NCBI RefSeq assembly: GCF_037038585.1
Contig: NC_092541.1
Coordinates: 6,682,945-6,746,944, forward strand
DNA from: Patagioenas fasciata
Lineage: Eukaryota; Chordata; Aves; Columbiformes; Columbidae
DNA length: 64,000 bases
Direction: 5' to 3'
The notes under the pieces: model-generated
Told to the model about the DNA's origin: nothing
The model's database searches: none
The model's input: only the letters and a program-made list of their open reading frames with translations
Made by a program: the position numbers and the translations under genes
In this document: piece by piece, positions 10,156-22,420 of the stretch
Position numbering within the stretch: the first letter of the stretch is position 1
How the letters are laid out: each line of letters begins with the position of its first letter

Positions 10156-11690
10156 GTTAGGGGGTTGTGTTAGGGGTTTGGAGGATTAGGTGGTGCAGGA
10201 TTTGGGGGTGCAAGGCTGGGGGAGCAGGATTTTGGGGGGCCTGATTTGGGGCTACAGGGCCTGGCGTTGCAGGTTCCAGGGGTGCAGGATTTGGGGGTTC
10301 AGGGTTTAGGGGTGCAGTGGTTTGGAGTGCAGTGTTTTGGGGTGCAGGGTTTGGGGAAGGAGGATATGGAGGTGCAGGGTTTAGGGTGCAGGATCTTGGG
10401 GTGCAGGGGTTTGGGGTGGGGGGCTTGGTAGGGCAGGATTTGGGGGTGGAAATTTTATTGGGTAGGGCTGGGGGTGCAGGATTTGGGGGTGAAGGGGTTG
10501 TGGGGTGCAGGGTTGTGGGGTGCAGGGTTTGGGAGATCGGTACGTGGGGCTGGAGGATTTGGGGGTGCAGGGTTTGGAGCAGCAGGATCTGAGGGTGCAG
10601 AGTTGGGGGGTGCAAGATTGGGGGTAGCAGGGTTTTGGGGAGCAGGGTTTCGGGGTCAGGCTTTAGGGGGACAGGGTTTGGGGGGCAGGGTTGGGAGGGA
10701 TGATTTTGGGGTGCAGGGTTTAGGTCAGCAGGATCTTGGGGTGAAGGGGTTTGGGGTGAAGGGTTGGGTAGGACAGGATTTGGGGTGCAGGTTTTTAGGG
10801 TGCAACTTGTGGGGGTCAGGATTTGGGGTACAGGGTTTGGGGGTGCAGGATTTAGTGGTGCAGGGTTTGGGGGTGCGGGTCTTGGGGACGCAGAATTGAG
10901 GGTTCAAGTTTTTGGAGTTAAGGGATTTGGGGGTGCAGATTTTGGGTGTTCAGGACCTGGGGGTGCAGGATTTGGGGATGTAGGTTTGGGGGGGCAGGGC
11001 TTAGGGTTTCAGTACCTTGGGTTGAAGAGGTTTGGGGGGAAGGGTTGTGTACGGCAGGATTTGGGGGTGCAGGGCTTTGGGCTGAGGGTTTGGGGGTGCA
11101 GGGTTCGCATGTTCAGGAACTGGGGGTGCAGGATTTGGGTTTGCAGGTTTGGGGAATTTTACGGTAAAGGATTTGGGGTGCAGGGTTGGGGACGCAGGAT
11201 CTGAGGGTGCAGCGTTTGGGGTGCAGAGTTAGGGGCTGCAGGATCTGGGGTGCAGGGTTTGGGGGGCACTGTTTTGGGGGGAAGGATTTGCGAGATGCAG
11301 GGTTTAAGGGTTTAGAATTGGAGGTGTCGAATTTTGGGGTGCAGGAGGTGTGGGGTTTGGGGTTGCAGGATTTGGGGGAGAATGGTTTGGGGGTGCAAGA
11401 CTTGAGGGCGGAGGGTTTGAGGGTTTGGGACATGGGGCTGGAGGATTTGGGGGTGCAGGATTTGGGGTGCAGTGTGTGGGGGTGCAAGATCTTGGGGTGT
11501 ACGAGCTTTGTGTGTGGGATTTGAAGGACAATGATTTGGGGGTGCAGGGATTGGGGGTGTAGGGTTTTGGGGTTGCTGCGTTTGGAGATTCGGGATGTGG
11601 AGGTCAAGGATTTAGGGGTACAAGGGCTGGTTGCAGGATTTGGGGTACAGGGTTTGAAGTGCAGGGCTAAAGGGGCCAGGATTTGGAGGG
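10156..11690 (+). repeat. 15-bp GGGGTGCAGGATTTG array, copy 1
   Basis: Roughly 95 imperfect units of 13-16 bp (GGGTGCAGGATTTGG, GGGTGCAGGGTTTGG). The first 750 bp or so are an inverted copy of 16195-16973 (paired coordinates sum to about 27097), and 11400-11500 pairs with 16100-16195. A related array lies at 44745-45570. Frames here encode Gly-Val-Gln-rich repeats and are not genes. Confidence 0.93.
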
Positions 11691-14600
11691 CCCATTGTGA
11701 CAGGGTGGGGACCCCCTTTGTCTCCAGGACCCATTGTGATCATCCTGGGGACCCCTTTGTCCCCAGGGCCCGTTGTGACACCGTGGGTACCCCCTTGTCC
11801 CCCGGGGCCCATTGTGACGTCCCAGGACCCTCCATTGTTCCCAGGGACCATTGTGACACTGTGGGGACTCCCCATTGTCCCCAGGGCCCATTGTGACATC
11901 CCAGGACTCCCCATTGTCCCCAGGACCCATTGTGACACCATGGGGACCCCCCTTTTCCTCAGGACCCATTGTGACATCCTAGGGACCCCCTTTGTCCCCA
12001 GGGCCCATTGTGGCACCATGGGGACTGCCTTTGTCACTGGGGCCCATTGTGACATTCCAGAATTCCACTTTGTCTCCAGGGCCCGTTCTGACACCGTGGG
12101 GACCCCCATTGTCCCCAGGGCCCATTGTGACACTGTGGGGACGCCCTCTTGTCCCCAGGACCCATTGTGACGTCCCAGCACTCCCCGTTGTCCCCAGGGC
12201 CCATTGTGACACCGTGGGGACCAACCTTGTTAGTGGGGCCCATTTTGACATCCTGGGTGACCTCCTTTGTCCCCAGGCCCCATTGTGACATCCGAGGACC
12301 CCCCTTGTCCCCAGGGCCCATTGTGACATCCTGGGGACCCCCCCTTGTCACTGGGGACCCATTGTGATACCATGGGGACCCCCCCTTGTTCTCAGGGCAC
12401 ATTGTTACACAGTAGGGACCCCTGTTGTCCCCAGGGCCCATTGTGACATCCGAGGACCCCCCATTGTCCCCAGGGTCCATTGTGACATCCTGGGCACCCC
12501 CTTTGTCCCCAGGGCCCATTGTGGCACCATGGGACCCCATTTTGTCACAGTGGCCCAGTGTGACATCCCAGGACCCCACTTTGTACCCAAGGCCCATTGT
12601 GACACCGTGGAGACCCACCTTGTCACTTGGGCCCATTGTGACACCATGGGGACCCCCCCTTCTCCCCAGGGCCCATTTTGAGATCCTGGGGACCTCCTTG
12701 TCCCCAGGGACCATTTTGACACCGTGGAGACCCCCCTTGTCCCCAGGGCTCGTTGTGACATCCTGGGGAACCTCTTTGTCCCCAGAGCCCATTGTGACGC
12801 CGTGGAGACCCCCCCTTGTCCCCGGGTCCCATTGTGACATCCCAGGACCCCCCATTGTCCCCAGTGCCCATTGTGACACCATGGAGACCCCCATTTTTCC
12901 CCAGGGCCCATTGTGACATCCTGGGCACCCCCTTTGTCCCCAGGGCCCATTGTGACATCCTGGGGACCCTCTTTGTCGCCACGGCCCATTTTGGCACCAT
13001 GGGGACCCACCTTGTCCCCACAGACTATTGTAACGTCCCAGGACCCTCCTTTTTCCCCAGGGCCCATTGTGACGTCCCAGGAGCCCCCGTTATCCCCAGG
13101 GCCCATTGTGACATCCTGGTAACCCCCTTTGTCCCCAGGGCCCATTGTGAGCTTCAAGGGACCCCCCATTGTCCCCAAGGCCCATTGTGACATCCTGGGG
13201 ACTCCCCTTTGTATCCAGGGCCCATTGTGTCATTCAGGGGACCCCTCTTTGTCCCCAGGGCCCATTGTGACATCCCAGGACCCCACCATGTCCCCAGGGC
13301 ACATTGTGACATCCTGTGGACCCCCTTTGTGCCCAGAACCCGTTGTGACATCCTTGGGAGCCCCCTTTGTTCCCAGGGCCCATTGTGTCATTCAGGGGAC
13401 CCCTCTTTGTTCCCAGGGCCCATTGCGACATCCCAGGACCCCCCATTGTCCCCAGGGTCCATTGCGACATCCTGGGGACCCGCTTTGTCCCCAGGGCCCA
13501 TTGTAACATCCCAGGACCCCCACTTGTCCCCAGGGCCCATTGTGACATCCTTGGGACCCCCTTGTCCCCAGGGCCCATTGTGACATCCTGGGGACTCCCT
13601 TTGTCCCCAGGGCCCATGGTGACATCCCAGGACCCCCCTAGTCCTCAGGGCCCGATTGTGAAATTCAGGGGACCCTCCTTTCTCCCCAGGGCCCATTGTG
13701 ACATCCTGGGGCCCCCGTTTGTCCCCAGGGCCCGTTGTGACAGGGTGGACACCCCCTTTGTGCCCAAGGCCCATTGTGACATCTCAGGACCCCCCATTGT
13801 CCCCAGGGCCCCTTGTGAGTAGCCTGGGGACCGCCCTTTGTCCCCAGGGCCTATTCTGACATCCCAGGACCCCCATTGTCCCCAGGGTCCATTGTGAAAG
13901 TGTGGGGACCCTCTTGTCCCCAGGGCCCATCGTGGCACCGTGGAGACTCCCCCTTTGTCTCCAGTGCCCAATGTGACATCTTGTGGACCCCCCTTGTCCC
14001 CAGAGCCCATTGTGACATCCCAGGACCCCACTATGTCCCCAAGGCCCATTGTGACATTGAGGGGACCCCTGTTTTTCCCCAGGGCCCAATGTGACATCCC
14101 AGGACCCCCTCTTGTCCGCAGAGCCCATTGTGACATCCAGGGGAGCCCCCTTTCTCCCCAGGGCCCATTGTGACATCCTGGGGACCCCCTTTGTCTCCAG
14201 GGTCCATTGTGATGTCCAAGGACTCCCAGTTGTCTGCAGGGCCCATTGTGACATCCTGGGGATCCCCCTTGTCACCAGAGCCCATTGTGACATTCAGGGG
14301 ACCCCTCTTTGTCCCCAGGGCCCCTTGTGACATCCTGGGGACCCTGTTTGTCCCCAGGGCCCATTGTGACATCCCAGGACCTCCCATTGTCCCCAGGGCC
14401 CATTGTGAACATCCTGGGGACCCTCCTTGTCCACAGAGCCCATTGTGACACCATGGGGACCCCCTTTGTCCCCAGGTCCCATTGTGACAGGGTGGGACCC
14501 CCCTTGTCCCCAGGGTCCATTGTGACACCGTGGGGACCCCGCTTGGCCCCAGGGCCCGTTGTGACATTCAGGGGACCCCTCTTTGTCTCCAGAGCCTATT

Positions 14601-15445
14601 GTGACATCCTGGGCACCCCGCCTTGATTCCAGGGCCCAGTGTGACATCCCAGGACCCCCTTTGTCCCCAGGGGCCATTGTGACATCCTGGGGACCCCTTT
14701 TGTCCCCAGGACCCATTGTGACGTCCCAGGACCCCCGTTGTCCCCAGGGCCCATTGTGACAGGGTGGGAACCCCCTTTGTCCCTCGGGCTCATTGTGACA
14801 TCCTGGGGACCCCTTTGTCCCCAGAGCCCATTGTGATATCCTGGGGGGGCCCTTTTGTCCCCAGGGCCCATTGTGACATCCCAGGACCCCCCATTGTCCC
14901 CAGGGCCCATTGTGACATCCTGGGGACTCCCTTTGTCCCCAGGGCCCATTGTGACATCGCAGGACCCCCCATTGTCCCCGGGGCCTATTGTGACATCCTG
15001 GGGAACCACTTGTCCCCAGGGCCCATTGTGACAACCTGGGGACCCCCCTTTGTCCCCAGGGCCCATTGTGACACCGTGGGGACCCCCTTTGTCCCCAGGG
15101 CCCATAGTGACACCATGGGGACGCCCTTTGTCCCCAGGGACCATTTTGACATCCTTGGGACCTCGTTTCTCCCCATGGGCCATTGTGACGTCCCAGGACC
15201 CCCCGTTGTCCCCAGGGCCCATTGTGACATTCTGGGGACCCCCTTTGTCACTGGGGCCCATTGTGACAACCCAGGATCCCACTTTGTCCCCAGAGCCCAT
15301 TGTGACATCCTGGGGACCCCTCTGTCACCAGAGCCCATTGTGATATCCTAGAGAGCCCCCTTTGTCCCCAGGGTCCGTTGTGACGTCCCAGGACCCCCCA
15401 TTGTCCCCAGGGGCCATTGTGACATCCTGGGTCCCCCTTTGTCCC
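11691..15445 (-). repeat. 41-bp-type satellite block 3 (minus orientation)
   Basis: About 92 units in minus orientation. Subtypes alternate between ATCCTGGGGACCCCC and ATCCCAGGACCCCCC, with occasional ATTCAGGGGACCCCT and AGGGTGGGACC variants. The block ends exactly at the terminal bases of the minus-strand LTR (15446). Confidence 0.95.
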
Positions 15446-16104
15446 TGTCGAGGGTTAAGATTGCGGGGTGACAATCAAACCCTGGCAGATGTGTTGTCAA
15501 CCTCCTCTCCCCCCCACTCCCCCTTTTGCCCCTCCCTCTCCCCCCTTCCCACTCAGCACAGGCGATCGGGAGGGGAAGAAGCACAGAGGGGAGAGAGTTG
15601 GAAAAGTTCAAGATGTTTTACTGATGCTACTGATGAGAACAGAGAAAATAATACAAATATACAAAACCCATCTTGTAAGTCTGAGCAACTGCAGAGCCAG
15701 CACCCAAAGTCCTGGATCAGACTCTGCAGCCAACCGGAGCTGGATTCAGTCTCTCACTGGCCTCCGTTCGCAGGGACGACCAGCAAGGTCCTCTCCTGAT
15801 GTCGGCCATGAGCAGAAGGGAAGGAAAAAGGCAAAAGGGAAGGGAAAAAGGGACAAGATCCTCGTGATCTCCCGCTTTTATATGAAGTATTCACATGAAC
15901 GGAATGTTATACACAGTTGGTCACCGGTTTCTTATTGCCCCTCTCGCGAGATGTCCATCTGTGCTTGTCAATAAGTTTCCATTCCATTGCTGGGTTTGCC
16001 AAAACATGTGTCTGGTTCTCCAGGAAAATGCAGCTGACATGAAGGCTTTGGCTGACAGGCAAAATTCACTAAAAGAGAAACTTGTTTTTAACAAAACCAG
16101 GACA
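15446..16104 (-). mobile_element. Solo LTR of an endogenous retrovirus-like element
   Basis: On the minus strand the 659-bp element begins TGTCCTGG and ends CCTCGACA, with TGTC/GACA terminal inverted bases typical of LTRs. It has a TATA box in TTCATATAAAAGCGGG and a possible AGTAAA polyadenylation signal. A copy of equal length lies on the plus strand at 58502-59160. No internal retroviral sequence, primer-binding site or second LTR is adjacent, so it is a solo LTR. The flanks (CACCC at the 5' side, GGGAC at the 3' side, in LTR sense) do not form a target-site duplication. Family assignment (ERVK or ERVL) is not possible by eye. Confidence 0.8.
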
Positions 16105-17015
16105 CACCCCCACACACTGCACCCCAAATCCTGCACCCCCAAATCCTCCAGCCCCATGTCCCAAACCCCCAAACCCTGCACCCTCAAGTCTTGCACCCTA
16201 ATTCTGCCTCCCCAAGACCTGCACCCCCAAACCCTGCACCACTAAACCCTGCACCCCCAAACCCTGTACCCCAAATCCTGACCCCCACAAGTTGCACCCT
16301 AAAAACCTGCACCCCAAATCCTGTCCTACCAAACCCTTCACCCCAAACCCCTTCACCCCAAGATCCTGCTGCCCTAAACCCTGCACCCCAAAATCATCCC
16401 TCCCAACCCTGCCCCCCAAACCCTGTCCCCCTAAAGCCTGACCCCGAAACCCTGCTCCCCAAAACCCTGCTACCCCCAATCTTGCACCCCCCAGCTCTGC
16501 ACCCCCAGATTCTGCTGCTCCAAACCCTGCACCCCCAAATCCTCCAGCCCCACGTACCGATCTCCCAAACCCTGCACCCCACAACCCTGCACCCCACAAC
16601 CCCTTCACCCCCAAATCCTGCACCCCCAGCCCTACCCAATAAAATTTCCACCCCCAAACCCTGCCCTACCAAGCCCCCCACCCCAAACCCCTGCACCCCA
16701 AGATCCTGCTCTCCTATACCCTGCACCCCCATATCCTCCTTCCCCAAACCCTGCACCCCAAAACACTTCACTCCAAACCACTGCACCCCTAAATCCTGCA
16801 ACCCCAAATCCTGGCCCCCAAACCCGGCACCCCAAACTCCTGCACCCAAAGATCCTACTGCCCTAAACCCTGAACCCCCAAATCCTGCACCCCTGGAACC
16901 TGCAACCCCAGACTCTGCAGCCACAAATCAGGCCCCGCAAAATCCTTGCACCCCCAAATCCTGCACCACCTAATCCTCCAACCCCCTAACACAACCCCCT
17001 AAACCCTTCTCCCCA
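16105..17015 (-). repeat. 15-bp GGGGTGCAGGATTTG array, copy 2 (inverted)
   Basis: The C-rich complement (CCCTGCACCCCAAATCCTG) of the 10156-11690 array. The unit variants match in order, so this is an inverted segmental copy and not an independent amplification. The minus-strand LTR abuts it at 16104, at a position equivalent to about 11480 in copy 1. Confidence 0.92.
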
Positions 17016-20000
17016 GGGTCCATTGTGACACCCTGGGGATCCCCCTTGTCCCCAGGGCCCATTGTGACACCATGGGGGACCCCCTTCTCACTGAGGACCA
17101 TTGTGACACCATGGGGACCTCCCCTTGTCCTCAGGGCCCATTGTGACATCCTGGGGACTCCCCTTTGTCCCCAGGGCCCATTGTGGCACCATGGGGACCC
17201 CCTTTGTCCCCAGGGCCAATTGTGACATCCCAGGACCCCCCTTTGTCCCCAGGGCCCATTGTGACAGGGTGGAGATCCCCCTTGTCCCCAGGCCTGTTGT
17301 GATGTCCCAGGACTCCCCATTGTCCCCAGGGCCCATTGTGACACCTTGGGGACCCCCCTTGTCCTAAGGGCCCATTGTGACATCCTGGGGACCCCCTTGT
17401 CCCCAGGGCCCATAGTGAAGTCCCAGGACCCCCTTTGTCCCCAGGGCCCATAGTGACATCCTGGGGACCACCCTTGTCACTGGGGACCCATTGTAACACT
17501 ATGGGGACCCCCCCTTGTCCCCAGAGCCCATTGTGACATCCTGGGGACCCCCCCTTGTCCCCAGAGCCCATTGTGACATCCTGGGGACCCCCTTTTTCCC
17601 CAGGACCCATTGTGGCACCATTGGGACCCCCTTTGTCACTGGGGCCCATTGTGACGTCCTGGGGACCCCCTTTGTCCCCAGGGCCCATTGTGACGTCCCC
17701 GGATCCCCCATTGTCCCCAGAGCCCATTGTGACATCCTGGGGACCCCCATTGTCCACAGGGCCCATTGTGACATTCAGGGGACAGCCTTTGTCCCTAGGG
17801 CCCATTGTGACACCGTCGGGACCCCCGTTGTCCCCAGGGCCCATTGTGACATCCCAGGACCCCTCATTGTCTCCAGGGCCCATTGTGACATACTGGGGAC
17901 TCCCCTTTGTCCCCAGAGCCCATTGTGACACCGTGGGGACCCCCTTTGTCCACAGGGCCCATTGTGGTATCTAAGGACCCCCCAATTGTGCCCAGGGTTC
18001 ATTGTAACATATCAGGACGTCCCATTGTCCCCAGGGCCCATTGTGACGTCCCAGGACCCCCCGTCATCCCCAGGGCCCATTGTGTCATCCTGGGGACCTC
18101 CTTTGTCCCCAGAGCCCATTGTGACATCCTGGGGAACCCTTTGTCCCCAGGGCCCATTGTGACGTCCCAGGACCCCCCTTTGTCCCCAGGGTCCATTGTG
18201 AAATCCTGGGGACCCCTCTTTGTCCCCACGGCCCAATGTGACATCCTGAGGACCCCCTTGTCCCCAGGGCCCATTGTGACAACCTGGGGACCCCCTTTGT
18301 CCTCAGGGCCCATTGTGACACCGTGGGGACCCCCTTTGTCCCCAGGGCCCATTGTGACAACCTGGGGACCCCCTTTGTCCCCAGGGCCCATTGTGACATC
18401 CCAGGACCCCCTTTGTCCCCAGCCCCATTGTGACATCCAAGGGACCCCCCTTAGTCCCTAGGGACCATTGTGACATTCCAGGACCCCCAATTGTCCCCAG
18501 AGCCCATTGTGATATCCAGGGCACCATCCTTGATCCGCAGGGCCCATTGTGACGTCCCAGGACCCCCCTTTGTCCCCAGGGCCCATTGTGACATCCTGGG
18601 GACCCCCATTGTCCCCAGGGCCCATTGTGACATTCAGGGGACAGCCTTTGTCCCCAGAGCCCATTGTGACATCCTGGAAACCCCCTTTGTGCCCAGGGCA
18701 CATTGTGACCTCCCAGGACCCCACTTTGTCCCCAGGGCCCATTGTGACATCCTCGGGACGCCCCTGGTCCCCAGAGCCCGTTGTGACATCCTGGGGACTC
18801 CCCTCTGTCCCCTGGGCCCATTGTGACACCGTGGGGACCCCCTTTGTCCCCAGGGCCCATTGTGACATTTAGGGACCTCCCAGTTGTGCCCAGGGCTCAT
18901 TGTGACATCCCAAGACCCCCCATTGTCCCCAGGGCCCATTGTGACGTCCCAGGACCCCCCGTCATCCCCAGGGCCCATTGTGACATCCTGGGGACCTCCT
19001 TTGTCCCCAGGGCCCATTGTGACGTCCCAGGACCCCCCTTTGTCCCCAGGGCCCATTGTGACAGGGTGGGGACCCTCTTTGTCCCCAGGGCCCATTGTGA
19101 CAGGGTGGGGACTCCCTTTGTCCCCAGGGGCCATTGTGATGTCCCAGGATCCCCCTTTGTCCCCAGGGCCCATTGCGACATCTCAGGACACCCCAATTGT
19201 TTCCAGGGCCCATTGTGACATCCTGGGGACCGCCCAGTTGTCCCCAGGGCCCATTGTGGCATCCTGGGTACCCCTTTTATCCCCGGGGCCCATTGTGACA
19301 TCCTGGGGACTCCCCTTGTCACTGGGGACCCATTGTGACACCATGGGGACCACCCCTTTCTCCCCAGTGCCCATTGTGACATCCTGGGGACCCCTTTGTC
19401 CCCAGAGCCCATTGTGACATCCCAGGACCCCCCTTTGTCACCAGGGCCCATTGTGACGTCCCAGGACCCCTCTTTGTCCCCAGGGCCCATTGTGACATCC
19501 TGGTGAGCCCCCTTTGTCCCCAGGGCCCATTGTGACATCCCAGGACCCCCCTTTGTCACCAGGGCCCATTGTGACGTCCCAGGACCCCTCTTTGTCCCCA
19601 GGGCCCATTGTGACATCCCCGGACCCCCCATTGTCCCCAGAGCCCATTGTGACATCCTTGGGACCCCCATTGTCCCCAGGGCCCATTGTGACATTCAGGG
19701 GACAGCCTTTTTCCCAAGGGCCCATTGTGACACCATCGGGACCCCCGTTGTCCCCAGGGCCAATTGTGACACCATGGGGACCCTCCTCGTCACTGCGGAC
19801 CCATTGTGACACCATGGGGACCTGCCCTTGTCCTCAGGGCCAATTGTGACATCCAGGGGACCCTCTTGTCCCCAGGGCCCATTGTGACATCCTGGGGACC
19901 CTCTTGTCCCCAGGGCCCATAGTTGCACCCTGGGGACCCCCTCTTTATTCCCAGTGCCCATTGTGACATCCCAGGACCCCCCTGTGTCCCCAGGGCCCAT

Positions 20001-21590
20001 TGTGACACCATGGGGACACCCCTTTGACTCCAGGGCCCATTGTCACATCCCAGGACCTCCCAATTGTCCCCAGGGCCCATTGTGACATCCTGGGGACCCG
20101 CCCTTGTCCGCAGGGCCCATTGTGAAGTCCCAGGACCCCCTTTGTCCCCAGGGCCCATTGTGACATCCTGGGGACCCCCCTTGTCACTGGGGACCCATTG
20201 TATACACCATGGGGACCCCCATTGTCCCCAGGGCCCATTGTGACATCCTGGGGACCCCCCCTTGTCACTGGTGACCCATTGTGACACCATGGGGACCCCC
20301 GTTTGTCCCCAGGGCTCATTGTGACATCCCAGGACCCCCCATTGTCCCAAGGACCCATTGTGACATCTCAGGACCCCACTTGTCACTGGGGACCCATTGT
20401 GACACCATAGGGACCCCCGTTTGTCCCCAGTGCTCATTGTGACATCCCAGGACCTCCCATTGTCCCCAGGGCCCATTGTGACATCATGGGGACCGCCTTG
20501 TCCCTCTGGCCCGTTGTGGCACCGTGGGGACCTCCTTTGTCCCCAGGGCCCATTGTGACACCATGGGGACCCCTTTTGTCACTGTGGTCCAATGTGACAT
20601 CCCAGGACCCCACTTTGTACCCAAGGCCCATTGTGACACCGTGGGGACCCCCCTTGTCTCCAGGGCCCACCGTGGCACCGTGGGGACCACCGTTGTCACT
20701 GGGACCCATTGTAACACTATGGGGATCCCCCCTTGTCCCCAGAGCCCATTGTGACATCCTGGGGACCCCCTTGTTCCCCAGGGCCCACTGTGATGTCCCA
20801 GGACCCCCCCTTGTCCCCAGGGCCCATTGTGACATCCTGGGGACGCCCTTTTTCCCCCCGACCCATTGTGGCACCATTGGGACCCCCTTTGTCACTGGGG
20901 CCCATTGTGACTTCCCAGGACCTCACTTTGTCCCCAGGGCCCATTGTGACTTCCGGGGGACCCCCTTTGTCCCAAGGGCCCATTGTGACACCGTCGGGAC
21001 CCCTGTTGTCCCCAGAGCCCATTGTGACATCCTGGAAACCCCCTTTGTGCCCAGGGCACATTGTGACCTCCCAGGACCCCACTTTGTCCCCAGGGCCCAT
21101 TGTGACATCCTCGGGACGCCCCTGGTCCCCAGAGCCCGTTGTGACATCCTGGGGACTCCCCTCTGTCCCCTGGGCCCATTGTGACATTTAGGGACCTCCC
21201 AGTTGTGCCCAGGGCTCATTGTGACATCCCAAGACCCCCCATTGTCCCCAGGGCCCATTGTGACGTCCCAGGACCCCCCGTCATCCCCAGGGCCCATTGT
21301 GACATCCTGGGGACCCCCTTGTCCCCAGTGCCCATTGTGACATTCCAGGACACCCCTTGTCCCCATGGCCCATTGTGAAATCCTGGGGACCTCCTTTGTC
21401 CCCAGGGCCCATTGTGACGTCCCAGGGCCCCACTTTGTCCCCAGGGCCCATTGTTACAGGGTGGGACCCCCCTTGTCCCCAGGGCCCATTGTGACATCCT
21501 GGTGACTCCCTTTGTCCCCAGGGCCCATTGTGGTACCATGGGGACCCTCTTTGTCACTGGGGCCCATTGTGACATCCCAGGACCCCACTT
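17016..21590 (-). repeat. 41-bp-type satellite block 4 (minus orientation)
   Basis: About 112 units in minus orientation. Higher-order structure is visible: the variant-rich segment 18651-19000 recurs about 2358 bp downstream at 21009-21325, the second copy lacking one unit. The last 200 bases pair with the start of the plus-oriented block 5 across the palindrome. Confidence 0.95.
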
Positions 21591-21800
21591 TGTCTTAGAA
21601 GGTCACTGATCGGACTACTGGTACATCCTGACTCTGCTTTCTCAATAAACATTGAAGAACACCTGGGGTTTGTTTGCTCCAAGGGAAAACTTCCCTGCCA
21701 CGGTTCCTGGTTCCCGGTCCTGTTTCCCGGTCCGGTTTGGCTTCGCTATCAGAACAGCTGCTGCCTCCACAGCCGCGCTCAAAGTCCCCGTTGTGACACC
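21590..21800 (+). other. LTR-like or 3'-end-like segment with AATAAA signal
   Basis: The segment contains CTTTCTCAATAAACATTGAAG, a canonical polyadenylation signal in a context like the R/U5 part of an LTR, then CCCGGTCCGGTTTGGCTTCG and GTTGTGACACCGGG. Its inverted copy is at about 25865-26070. Without alignment I cannot tell an LTR fragment from a cellular 3' end. Confidence 0.4.
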
Positions 21801-21869
21801 GGGATGGCGGGAGAAGGGGGGTGGCGGGGGCGGCAGCGGCGGCGATTGGGGGGGGGCAGTCGGGGCTGG

Positions 21870-22155
21870 GCGGACAAGCGGCGGCTGCTGCGGCTCCTCA
21901 GGCAGCGACAGCAGCAGCGCTCGGGGGGACGTGGGGGGCGGACAAGCGGCGGCTGCTGCGGCTCCTCAGGCAGCGACAGCAGCAGCGATCGGGGGGACGT
22001 GGGGGGCGGACAAGCGGCGGCTGCTGCGGCTCCTCAGGCAGCGACAGCAGCAGCGATCGGGGGGACGTGGGGGGCGGACAAGCGGCGGCTGCTGCGGCTC
22101 CTCAGGCAGCGACAGCAGCAGCGATCGGGGGGACGTGGGGGGCGGACAAGCGGCG
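21870..22155 (+). repeat. 68-bp GC-rich tandem array, 5 copies
   Basis: Units start with GCGGACAAGCGG at 21870, 21938, 22006, 22074 and 22142, an exact 68-bp step. The unit contains CTGCTGCGGCTCCTCAGGC, a CAGCAGCAG run and CGATCGGGGGGACGTGG. Since 68 is not divisible by three, reading frame rotates each unit and all three frames stay open. Confidence 0.95.
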
Positions 22156-22420
22156 GCTCCTCCGGCCGCGGCCAGGACGTGGCTTCGCCGGCACCGGGGC
22201 CCGAGACCGCGCGCTGTGGGGCTGCGGGGCGGGTGTGGGGCCGGGGGTCTCCGGGGGTCCCGCAGCGGCCGCTGTGGGGCGGGATGGGGCGGCTGTGGAA
22301 TTACCTGTGGGGCACTCATGGGGCTGCTGTAGGGCTCTTAAGAGGCATGTCTGGAGCACTTATGGGGCGACTATGGGGCAGGTGCTGGGCTGCTACAGCG
22401 GGACCTGTGGGGCACCCAGG

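Larger units (their letters stand above)
21400..22420 (+). repeat. Palindrome left arm
   Basis: Reverse complement of 24655-26270. It contains, in order, five or so satellite units, an LTR-like segment with AATAAA (21590-21790), a G-rich leader, five copies of a 68-bp GC-rich unit, and a tail ending in CTCTTAAGAGGCATGTCTGG near 22335-22355. The arms differ mainly in the number of 68-bp units (5 here, 13 in the right arm). Confidence 0.92.
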
